DNA of 64,000 bases, from positions 17,714,250 through 17,778,249 of the forward strand of contig NC_037595.1 in NCBI RefSeq assembly GCF_003073045.1, read 5' to 3'. Numbering within the stretch: position 1 is the first letter of the stretch; every line of letters starts with the position of its first letter. Below the pieces are notes generated by a model. The model worked only from the letters and a program-made list of their open reading frames with translations. It did no database searches and was not told where the DNA came from. Shown here one piece after another: positions 23,701 through 34,600 of the stretch. This DNA comes from Pomacea canaliculata (Eukaryota > Mollusca > Gastropoda > Architaenioglossa > Ampullariidae). The position numbers were made by a program, and so were the translations under genes.

Positions 23701-25150
23701 CTTAGTGATGAGGATTTTGAATATTACCAGCAGCAGAGCCGAAGACGAGAAGTGAAGACTCTACTGCACCAGTTCAACGACTCTGCCATTGACCTACAGG
23801 CCGTAGAAGCCTACATAGGTACGGTGTGTGATGACCAACTGGCCGCAGTGGAGACTAGCTTACCTGTGGCAACTGACGTCAGCCATGGAACCATGACAGA
23901 CATGTCAGACTATAAATCTGCTACGTCACAAACGTCAGACATCACAAAACTTACACGTGACATTTCACACATTGAGGATAAGATAGCAGCACTAGATGCA
24001 CGCACACAAAACTTGGAGAGTCAGAATCAAACCAATGTTTCCTTCTTGAAAGATGAAGACTTCAAGTTACAACAAAATGTTGCAGCTTTTCAGCAAAATA
24101 TGGATGATTGTACAAGAAACATTTCAAATATTCAAAACGACATAGTCAGCATGCGTCAGGTGATTGGAACAATGAAAGTTCCTAACTCTACTTTACAGAA
24201 TGATGTTGATATCATTAAGCAGGAATCTTCGAGCAACAAAATCGAAACCCAAAAAGTGAAAGATGTCGCTAACGACTTGAGTACAGAACTCAAGACTTTT
24301 AAAGGTGAGATAGTGATTATCTCGTTCACATTTGTTACAGCGATTTTGTCTAGCTACGTATTTATATTTTTTTTACTGTACTTATGTATAATACAATACA
24401 AAGTTTCAGCTGTTTACAACCACTTCCTAATAACTAAACAGTTAAAAAAAAAACACTCCAAATGGTTTTAATGAAGGATCTGTAAGATTATTTAGACAAG
24501 TTAAAGTCTTTAGGAACTTTCTTAAATCAAAAGGTCTAGATATCTTTAGCAGTTATGGCCAGTGTAATGGTAGTGTGAAAGCTTCTGCTGCTAGTCACGA
24601 AGATGAAGACGAATAAAACTTAGATGATGCTTGCAATATAATGTCTAAATAATTCTTTTAACTTTTTGTCAATACTGCAATATCATACAAATTCTGATCT
24701 TCAGAAAAATCCAGCATCATGGTGGCAGTTAACGCCAGACTCCAAGAAGGAAAACAACTAAAGGGATTATCGCGATCAGATGTTCTGGTCTTAAGCGACG
24801 TTACCTGCAACGTGGGGCAGGCCTACAACAACAAGACAGGCATCTTCGTCGCTCCTTTCACAGGAATCTACTTCTTCATGGCCAGAGCAATGAGCACCAA
24901 GGGGTCAGAAAGGTTTTCTCTTGATATATTAGTAAATAATACTCGCGTTGCTGACTCATTGTCCACAGACGCCATTTTGAAGTCTGGGATGAGCTGTACT
25001 GTGCACCTAGTTCAGAGACTAATTCAAGGACAGGAGGTGTCAGTGACAGCAGGGACACATTTGCCTTCCTCCTCTGCTTCGTTGAGATCTGGTGAAACGT
25101 CCTTTACGGGAGTGTTAGTGCAACAAGAGTTTGGCGTCGTTTGGTCGTAG
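20778..25150 (+). pseudogene. TRIM-C1q 3: chimeric copy with frameshifted RING exon 2
   Basis: Exons are 20778-20921 (RING first half, ATG in good context), 22394-22515 (RING second half), 23209-24304 (B-box C6H2 and coiled coils) and 24705-25150 (complete C1q, NVGQAYNNKTGIF, GIYFFMARAM). Exon 2 is 122 bases, not the 123 of all other copies: one C is missing at about 22439, which brings a TGA into frame before CPTC. Exons 3 and 4 are fully open. Exon 2 is phase 0 at both ends, so skipping it would join exon 1 to exon 3 in frame, giving about 561 residues with only half a RING. Exons 1, 2 and the B-box resemble copies 4 and 6, while the coiled coil and C1q resemble copies 2 and 5; the switch falls in the GC-rich stretch near 23440-23580. 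Called a pseudogene for the full product, but a shortened protein is possible. Confidence 0.8.
24302..24471 (+). other. Read-through of the exon 3 donor coding a hydrophobic tail (copy 3)
   Basis: The exon 3 frame continues through the GT donor for about 55 codons, with the hydrophobic run ISFTFVTAILSS and VFIFFLLYLC, then a Lys-rich end and a stop at 24469-24471. Used as a terminal exon it would replace the C1q head by a membrane anchor. Confidence 0.5.
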
Positions 25151-27566
25151 CACTCCCCTCATCCTCATCCTCACCCTTATCATCATCATCATCATCATCA
25201 ATCATCATCATTATTGATCATTATTTAAATAACGTACACAGCAATTAACCTTGGCAAAAATGCTCAATAGTATTTTAACGAAACATGTGATCTACGTATT
25301 TTAGAGCTTTGTTTCTAGATGAAGTAGTTGTAACAATTAATTTGTTTTATTACTATCACACCTTTATTGGATGTTTTATACACACAAAAGCAAAAGCAGA
25401 TCATATTATTGTTAGTCATAAGTTTGGTAGAAGTAAAGGTATCTTGCTAAAACAACCATGATAAACAACTAACGATCTGCAAAACATAATCATGAAAATG
25501 TTGTGTGTGGCAAGCGTGTTTGTGATGGAGAATGGTGTATCCACGCCAAATAGGCTTCAAGGGACCGCTTTCTACATTGTTGTTTTATTCTTAATTTTTT
25601 TGCGCTTGTAATACCTATGTTTCCAATTTACACATTTTATAACATAATTGGCGTTGTGTTTGACTGGTTAGCAGCCTGTGGCTCATTATTTTTTATGGCC
25701 AATATCAACTCTGTCATCGTCATTAGACCACTCTGGCTAAGGCGATCACAGTTTCTATATTTGTATAAGTCGTCCCTTGGGTAGAGCTGGCATCTGTGCT
25801 AAACAGTCCTCCCCTTCAACATTGTACTGCAAATTCTGTTTCGTAACCATGTTGATTTTCTCCTGTTGATTTGATCGATGTGTTTGTTTATTGCTCTTTT
25901 CTGCTCCAGTAAATTGTCTCTACATCCAGCAGAAGAACGACCTTACATTCCTATTAACTCTATAGAGCCACTGGAATTTTATCTGTCTTGTGTTTTTGTG
26001 CTGCGCGGAGAGCCTGGCTTTGACTGGGAGACTGAGCTATAAGAGCTCACATCATTATTATAAAAATCATAAATGTCTTAAGTTGTATTAAATGAGCAAT
26101 TCTTTAGGCGGTAAGGGAGGGAGGGGACATCGAATTTAATTTAATAGACGAGACAGAGAAATCACTCATATACTGACACTACAACTGTCATACTGAATCC
26201 AGAATCACACGAAGACTGCTGCTGATAAAGGATGTCTGCTGTTGATAGTAGAGGAGTGTAAAGGCAGCCAGTGAATTCTAAGCTAAAATGTAATTAATGG
26301 AAAGAGTATTACAACAAAGCATAGCGTTGACTGTCCACCGATAAATATTCTTATCAACAAATAGTATTATTAAATTCAGCATACAAACATTTAAAATAAA
26401 AAGTACATAAAAATTAAAAGCCTTAGAAAAGAGTATGCTTTTCATCGCTGTTTTTTTTATTGAATCACTACACCGTTTCATTTCCTAAATTTGATTTTTA
26501 AACCATAATGCCTAATAATAAATTAAAGCCCCATATTTCCACATAACATGGCAGTGGGGTTTCGTCTAGCTTCATCTACCTTTACTTGTTATAGTAGTTA
26601 GACTTTATCTTCGACTTTTAGATAGCAACAGATTGTGTAACTCAAGACAGGTAAATAATGAAATATTGGAATTTTTGAGGGACATACAAATCTCTCTTCT
26701 GATAAAATATATCAAATTTATAAATAAAATATATCAAATATATTGTCGTTTTTCTCAAAATAGTAAGAAAAAGATACAGGTATTTATTCGATGATAAAAA
26801 TATCACATTTTTTTTAAATTTCAATTATTTTTTTTATGTAAAACAAACACTCGAAAACATTTTTGCATTTTCCTCTAAAAAATATAGCGTTTCTTAAACT
26901 TTCTTCATTTAAAATAAAATAATGACCAGATGTTTAACTTCCCAAATCAATTATTACTTAATAGAATATTGAAAATAAACACATCACAAATAAAAGGCTA
27001 TAAAACAAATCTCTTTTGAAAAAATAACAAAGAAATACACACAAACACACACATACCTACTATCAGTTGGTTTCGCTTATCTGCACGAAGCGCTATCAGC
27101 TGTTGACTAATGAGAGATGAGTGCAGACGGCTTTTGATTGTTGACAGTTGTGTGACGTTTGTATCAAAAGGAAAGATAATAATTACATTGCAATAGATCA
27201 ACTAACGGAGAGAGTAGTCCTGAGCTAAGTCCACTTACACATTGAAATGTATTGTAAATACTGATAAATTCGGACATCAATACTCGTACCTGGAATTGTT
27301 CACAAAGAGATTTTTATACATTTACATCTGCTGTAGGCAACAACGTTAATCTCAGAAACTTCGTATGTGTTGTCACTTTCTCATGACGGACACAAACATG
27401 TACGCTTGCGCGAACACTGTAAACAGAATCTCTCTTCCACACATTCGCCTACATAACTACCCACACCCTGGCAAACCCACATAGATATAGACGGGTGCAT
27501 AAACAAAGTAACTTGCAGATAACATGAGCGATAGCGCCATCGCGATATCGTGACTTATCCATTCTT
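25151..27566. other. Spacer between TRIM-C1q 3 and 4
   Basis: It opens with ATC-triplet repeats (25170-25210). About 25730-26140 matches the flank after copy 2. About 26490-27200 matches the flank after copy 5 (about 46890-47560), including an AATGCCTAATAATAA block. No gene is supported; short open frames are AT-rich and unrelated to known families. Confidence 0.55.
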
Positions 27567-27866
27567 GTTGTAAAAATAAAGCGCTGACAACAAACCAGAT
27601 CAATCCCGTCATACTCTGCGTGCTGTCAACAACGTCACTGAACTATGTACATGTCCAGAGGTTACTTTAACAGTCACCTGATTTAGTAAGAAGAAAAAGG
27701 TCACACCTGTGATCAGACAAGCACTCCTGCTACGACAAGCGTCGAGAAAAGACAAGAGTTCAAGTGGCGTGGACGTGGCTGAAGAAAACAGTAACCGTCG
27801 GTAGATATTTTGGAAGCACTGTCGTGTACTTTGTGTGTCTTACCTTCACTGATACAGAAAACAGCG
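27567..27866 (+). promoter_or_regulatory. Conserved 5' flank of TRIM-C1q 4
   Basis: Counterpart of 20500-20777 and 48670-48965, with the same AATCAATCCCGTCA and ACAGTCACCTGATTT blocks. Confidence 0.45.
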
Positions 27867-30800
27867 ATGGCAACGAGATTTCCTACTGATGATGATGCTA
27901 CATCCATTTGCAGCATTTGTCTGGAGCCGTACAAGGGACGTAATCCAAAGCTTTTGCCCTGTTTTCACACACTTTGCCTCCCCTGTTTGAAAGACTTGGA
28001 ACAGCACAGCCTGGTGAGTACAAAATGTATATTGATATGTACAAACACTCACAGCAGATAAATTAAGATACGACCGTACTTTTAACCCCTTAGGCAAGAG
28101 TGAGACAAGCAAAGTACCAAAAAGCTGTTAATAAGGTGGCACATATCTTAAAACTGCAACATGCCAGACACATATAAATTTATTATTTTTTATCCACATT
28201 TGACTGTAAAAGGCCGGGATGTGCATGCCTTATTTCACCTTGTCAGGTACTTACTAATGACAGCTCACACCAAATCTCATTGCAACATGTGTTTGGTCTC
28301 ATGACAAGCTGTAGATAACACGCAATAGGAAGAGGACAGAATGGTTGCCAACACATTTTATTTGAAGGAAGAGGAACATTCTAAAGTTATATAATGGGTT
28401 ATGTTATTCTAAGTAAACACCTCCGGGTAGACATGCATACACAGGGTACATAATAATGTTAGGAGTCACATAGATGCAAAACACTATGGTGTCATTGATG
28501 CAGAAGCAAAACAATAAACTTCAAACTTTAGTAAGCAAGTAGCATAAGAATAAGATGATTGCTAACTTGGGATTTCGGGGACCGCAGGTTTTTCTTTCTC
28601 TTTCTGTCTCTGCCTAACATTACTCTACTTTTTTTTCTTTTGGCCTCTTTCTTTTGTTGAGCGTAAGCTCGAACCAGCACCAGTTATATTTGATGGAGAT
28701 GTTGCGGTCTTTTAACCTAAATTTTAAATTCTCTATGTTATTTCTTTATTTGTTTCTTTCTGAAAGCCACGTTTTCTGTAGGAATTCTTTAAGAAATATT
28801 TTGAGAAAGCCAGTTTTTGAATGCGTACGAAGAACAACATTATCCTAATTCTTAGGTTGAAAAAGGTTATTGAAACCTTCATACTGAACTTTCACGAATG
28901 CATTCCAATGGGTTGAAAGATTGTTTAAAACAATAGTACTACACTTTGCCAGACTAGTAGTATCTATCATAAAGTCCACAAATGACTGCACGTGCGCCCT
29001 ATAAGTACATAGACGAGAGTGTGATGACCTTTACAATCTATGTAACTTACATCGTTAACACTCAGACACCTTCAGTAGTTTCCAAGCTTCTCACATTCCA
29101 ACCACATGACACTCACCACAAAGTGAGCTTCTGGGGCAAAGACAGTTTACTGTCCCCAGGTAAAATCTGACCATATGTCTGAACAAGAGCATGGCATGTT
29201 GTTATAAGGCTAGATATTTACGTCACGTTGGTGACAATCAAAGTAGTTAAGTAGACATAACAGATAGGTCTTACAGTTTGTTTCAGACCATTAATATGAT
29301 GTGATGTTTGCAAATAAAAATTCCTAAATTTTGTTTCAGGTACAGATGAAAATTATTTTTTGTTAATTTTCTAATAGGTCAGGTCAGGTCAGTCCCATGC
29401 CCGGTCCGGGCGTAGGGGGGACCGTCCGGCAGCAGCAACAGACAGAATTTTCCAAATTTTCCAAATTTTCCAGAATTTTCTAATAATCATACTCTATTTT
29501 CTGGTATATTAGCAGGCTTTGTCAGACACAAAAGGCAGTCAAGATGACGACAGAGACCATCCACCTTTGACCTTTCCATGTCCTACGTGTAGAGCAGTTA
29601 TCACTGTTCCCCCTGGTGGCGTCATCCAGTTCCAGATTACAAAATAGTTCACGAAAACATACGACTCCCTCCTTTACTTCAAAAACGTTCATATAAATGA
29701 AAAAGTATCATATGCCATCATGGAACCTTGATATTTTCGTTTATTTTGTACAATTCATGTACAAAGAAAAGGCGTTAAAAGTGGTTCTCTTAACACTTTA
29801 GCTCCTTACAGCGTTAAAAGTGCTTAAAATATAACTTTACAATAAAAGTAAACTCTATAAGTTGAAAACGAAAGAATAAGGAACTAGACCTTTAGAACAA
29901 AAGAAAAATTATAAATCTTTATCAATGATCTTGCGTGCACAGTCAAGCAGGATTCATGACAATAGGTGGATGTGTTTGACGAAAGGTAATATAAAAGGAT
30001 ATCGTTGCTGCAAACAATATGGTATAAAGATACCTCTGTCGTTAGCCAATGTTTATTGATAACATTGCTTCTGCTAGTAGATACTGCTTAAAGCTAGAAT
30101 TGTTTTTTATTCTTTTTTCAGACTAATTTCGATTTGAACGATGACACACTCACCTGTCAGATATGCCCCCAAGGTAACGAGGCCACATATAACTGTTCTG
30201 AGTGCAGCCAAAATATGTGCGACCAGTGCCAGCAATGTCATAACAAATTTCTCCCCAGCCACCAGGTGCAACCTCTGACCTATAGCCAGCAAACATCTCA
30301 AATGAACTTTCTACCAGTGAAGAAAGATACCATCACGCAACAACTCAAGGTGCTGGAGGCGGCGCTGGTGACGATGAGGGAGAAGGAGGACACGCTGGAG
30401 CGGGAGAGGCAGGCGGTGGCTTACGTCATCACCAGGCGGGCTGACGCCGCGAGGGCGCTAGTGACGCAGGCGGAGGAGAGGAGCCAGAGAGAGCTGACGG
30501 AAGTAGCTGAAAGGCTTAGAATACAGATACAAGAAGAGATGGTAGCTACTCGCAAAATCTACAGTAAAATATTTACATTGATATCACTAGAACGGGATAC
30601 TGGTCAAGCGAATCCAATCAGCAGAAAGATGCAGACGGTTCTACTCAGTGATGAAAATTTACAGTTGTATCAAGATCGATGCAACAGGGGCAGACAATCG
30701 AAGATAATTCTGCACCAGTACAACGACGACGCCATTGACCTGAAGATCGTAGGAGACTACATAGGTACGGTGTGTGATGGTAAACAACCTGCAGGGAAGA

Positions 30801-32161
30801 CCAGCAATGTGCAGGTGTCAGAGCTGTCAGACACAACAAAACTATCATGTGATATTGGAGAAAGGGAGGGGATGTTGACACATGATACACCTTCACCCTA
30901 CTTAGAGAGATACAATAGTGCGATGATGGAACTGGGTATTCTCAAGGGAGAGATCTCTAATCTTCAGAAGGATGTGACCATTTTAAAAGAAAAGGACCCC
31001 ATGGTTGAGCAAAAATTGAGAAGTTTTGAAGAAAAGTTGGAGAACGTTCAAGAAGACCTTTCAAGAACAGAAAAGGTAACGACCTCTATAACGCAAGAGA
31101 CGGAAACAGTAAAGACCGTCAACTGTAAACTGCAGAATGTCATCGACAATATGCAGAAGGAGTATTCAATTATGAAAACAGAAACAGATAAATCCAAACA
31201 AAATATTAAAGACCTGAAGAGACACCTTAAAAGTTTTGAAGGTAAACAGTACACATTTTTTCACTAAGGTGTAGCAATCTCCGTCCGCATTAAAGAAAAC
31301 ATAGTTAACATGCACGCGTAAAAATAAAGAAACGCATTTCAATTTTTCGAAGTACCTTCGTAACAAGAAAATCTAGCCTATTTGTAAAAAATAGATTTAT
31401 GTGAATGTGTTTTTTTGTGTGTGTGTGTGTGTGTGTGTGGGCATGCTTCGGGGTGTATACGTGCTCTATAACGTTACAGTTTACATACTAGGTACATAAG
31501 TTATTGATGATGATGATGATGATTGCTGGGATCGTAGTAATAATGATAATTACGACAACGATAACTAACGACAATCATGCTAATGCTGATCACAATGATA
31601 ATGATGATGAGAGTAAAAATTAGTTGTGACAATAATGACGATGATGATGATAATGTTGATGATAGCTTTTAATAGGTATGAAAAGAATATTGCATGATCA
31701 TCATATGTGTGTGTGTGTGGGGTGGGTTCTTTTTTTTTAAAGAAAAATCCAGTTTCATGGTGGCATTTGACGTCAGACTCAGTGTTGATAAAAAGGTTGA
31801 TGAGGGCTTCACCGATATCGTCATGAGGAATGTGAAGTGCAACGTGGGGGAGGCGTACGACAAGAGCACAGGTATTTTCACTGCTCCTGTAACAGGTATC
31901 TACTTCTTTATGGCGAGAACAGTGAAAGTTAAAACATCAGACCTCTCGCTTGATATACGTGTGGATTGGCATATAGTTGCGGAATCATGTGCTAGTAGTG
32001 CGCCGAAAGCCGGTGGGAGCTGTATTGTACACCTTGTAAAGAAACTGAGAAAAGGACGCAATGTGTCACTGTTATCGTTTACATTCTCACAGGCTACATT
32101 GCGAAGTAGTGAAACGTCCTTTTCTGGCGTGCTAGTGCAACCAGAGCTTGACATTGAATAG
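27867..32161 (+). CDS. TRIM-C1q 4: RING, B-box, coiled-coil, C1q with lost exon 2 donor
   Basis: Exons are 27867-28013 (49 codons, CSIC, CFHTLC, CLPC), 29513-29635 (RING second half, CPTC), 30122-31241 (B-box CQIC, CSEC, CDQC, then coiled coils; phase 1 donor GTAAAC) and 31743-32161 (complete C1q, NVGEAYDKSTGIF, GIYFFMARTV). All are open and together would give 602 residues. After exon 2, where copies 3 and 6 have CAGGTA, this copy has CAGATT, so the GT donor is gone. Reading on adds three codons and a stop (TAG 29645-29647), giving a RING-only protein; skipping exon 2 keeps frame and gives about 561 residues with half a RING. Intron 1 carries the 98-bp insertion at 29376-29473. Coiled coils and 3' flank match copy 6. 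Together with the convergent receptor at 37 kb it forms a unit duplicated as copy 6 plus the 57 kb receptor. Coding status is uncertain. Confidence 0.8.
29365..29484. mobile_element. Short GC-rich insertion with 11-bp target duplication
   Basis: About 98 bp (29376-29473) lie between two copies of AATTTTCTAAT (29365-29375 and 29474-29484). The same site in TRIM-C1q 3 and 6 has one copy and no insert. The insert starts with three GGTCA units, has a GC-rich core (CCCGGTCCGGGCGTAGG) and ends in an AATTTTCC-type repeat. Size and target duplication fit a SINE-like or truncated retroposed element; the 3' repeat resembles the target, so the exact right edge is uncertain. Confidence 0.6.
31407..31437. 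repeat. (TG)n microsatellite
   Basis: An uninterrupted GT run in intron 3 of TRIM-C1q 4, followed at 31506-31523 and 31638-31652 by GAT triplet runs. The same order (GT then GAT) occurs in intron 3 of copy 6 near 52455-52540. Confidence 0.85.
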
Positions 32162-34079
32162 TCGTTAAGGTTTTTTCAGTAAGCCTGAATATAGCTTACC
32201 CAACAAGATCGAAATGTTGCCTCCATGATTGCCTCATAGAGTAAGCTATCATTGCCTTGTATCGCCGACGGATATTGAAACTATAGTATCCGTTAAATTT
32301 CAATTCATATTTCACAAATATCGGTTGAAAGCTGGATTCATATTGAAGTCAATATTAAAAAATGTCATGTGTTGTTTCTTCTCGCCAAATTTAAACTTTA
32401 TATCTTGGTACCAGCCTTAGAAACTGCACCAACTTAATAGTAGAAGTACAAATATTTATTTTCTTGAGTTTGTTAAACAATTTTTATGTTTCCCAGACAT
32501 CACAGGAGCTAGCAGGATAAAGACTCCTGGACAGAGTACTAGGTGGTAAAATGATTACAACAGTCCTAGCTTGAGTCTATGACTAGAGGTTTTAGTTATA
32601 TTTTTGTAGGAAGCTGGGTATGAGCCCAATTACTTGACTAAATTTGTGAAAAAAAAACATGCAAGTACATTGGCACACAAAATAGCTTAACGGTGTTGAG
32701 AAATTTAGTTATGATAGTCATGGAAGATCCTTTTACCTGTTGATCCTGTTTGGTCTCATAGCATCTGCTGATAAGGAACAGTTTTGCTGCCTTTTCATAG
32801 CAACTAACATGTTTCCATTAGCATGTGTTGATAGGAAATGCCCACTATAAACAGTTTTATCTTATATAAAAAGTGTTTACATGGTATTTGTTATACACAC
32901 TGTTGTCTTGTGCTTACGCGACCATCTGAAGTGCCGAGGTGGAAGTAAATGTAGGGATGAAAGGACAAAGATTTCACAGTGCTACAAATATTATAATAGG
33001 CTACACTAGCAACCAGATCACAAGTAGTTTTTTTACATCAACAATATCATTGCTTTGAAAACAGGTAATAAAGTTAACAAGGAAACAGTATTTTTCAGTG
33101 TATCAGCCCGAAACAAATGACTAGCTGACCAGGTAAGCAGCATTCTGAAAACTGCTTTTAGGTGGATCTGATTTCAATTTCCTATTAGAGTCCAGTGGCA
33201 GAAATTTATGAAGATTTTACAATTTTACTTCATATATGAACACATCCAAAATATAAAATACAAGTAAAAAATAGTTTAAATGAAATAGCTCTAAAACTTG
33301 CAAAAAAATGTCTTCGTGCTTCTAACACGATTATTGTTAAAAAAAGGAAACATTTTATCAGTTTCTTTCCCGATTCTCTTAAATTACAGATGAAAGGTAT
33401 CTGAGTTTTCCTTTTCATGTCGCACTGTTAATGTGCCACTACACTTCTTTTCATTGCCTTTTTGTGTTTCACATCAATAAATAAGTAATGCAACTTGAAA
33501 CACAGTAAAACATTAAGAAAATCATACGATGTTTTTATTCTTGACTGTTTAATTATTTCAGTTTGTGTAATTCATTATAACTAGAGCGTTTGTTTAGTGA
33601 CAAAACTATGCTCCGTGTCTACTTTGTGTTGTCTTGTCGCAGATTAGAAAGCATTTGAGAATTTCATGACATACAATTTAATTTCTATATATTGACAACA
33701 TCAATAGCATCAGAGGCTTGACAAAGGACACAATGTATCGTTAGTCATTGTCATATAATCTTAGTTTAAGTACCATTCTTATCAGAAAAAAATTTGTCTA
33801 ATGACTGTAGAAATATTTTTTGAATATTGTATATTTTATTATAATGTCTAACAGCATGGTGAATATTGATATTTAATCATCATTTCAAAAGATATTAACA
33901 CCATTTTAACGCACCTAAATTCTCGATCAGTGGATGTATTCATTGTTCATACACCGACCTAAGAAAGGAAACGGGATGCAATGTAAGAATTTTAAAGTGT
34001 TAAACCTGATTAGTCGACCAAGGTCATGCCTAAAATGAGGACGAGCTGGTAGAAGAGGATTAAAAAAACAAATCTTCGA
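32162..34079. other. Spacer after TRIM-C1q 4
   Basis: The first 450 bases match the flank after TRIM-C1q 6 (53121-53560). From about 32620 to 34830 the flank of copy 6 has no counterpart, so roughly 2.2 kb was inserted here or lost there; it includes the decayed LINE that follows. No coding sequence is supported. Confidence 0.5.
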
Positions 34080-34600
34080 CAACCCGGTGCTTGTTGTACA
34101 GCACCTGCAACATGGAAGGATCTGTACAAAAACTTCGTTTATTTCAAGAAGGTTGTTGTACGAGGCTTTATGGAATGTCCTACGGATATTCAAACTGGTG
34201 AAAGGCATTGTACGCACAACCGATGCACTGTACGACGTTTCCAGAAGCTCAGTACAGTTCAGCATGCTAGTGGGTAAGGTCTTCTCCACGATGATGGCTG
34301 TGTATCAAAGTTGTACTCTGTCGCCAGTGCTATTTGACATCTACAAGAAAAAAGGACATACTTCAAGACCATCACACTTTTGTGTTTATCGGGTGGAGGC
34401 CGTTCAGTAGTCTCCTTAATGCTGACAACATTTAACTACTGTCAGGAAACAAAGGCGAGCTACAGACACCGATGCAAGTGATAAAGGATGAAGATGAGGG
34501 TGGATAAGAGCCAAGTTATGGTGAGCACCACGGGATGTAGCGAAGGGGAGGTTTGGACTAACAGAGTAGAGCCAGACTCAACAACATTTGGGACAGCTAA
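34080..34600 (+). mobile_element. Decayed LINE reverse transcriptase fragment
   Basis: Translated pieces in different frames follow the order of a non-LTR reverse transcriptase: YQSCTLSPVLFDIY (motif with LSP and F.IY), then HTFVFIGWRP, SLLNADNI where active elements have FADDID, LLSGNKGELQTPM, and a KS..V tail. Stops and frame changes are frequent, so the fragment is dead. Neither end is defined and no tail or target duplication was found. Clade cannot be fixed; the pattern resembles RTE/CR1-like elements common in molluscs. Confidence 0.6.

Noticed and set aside
31407-31680. GT and GAT repeats in intron 3 of copies 4 and 6 as a possible regulatory array
   Set aside because: Simple repeats with unequal lengths in the two copies; nothing beyond low complexity is seen.
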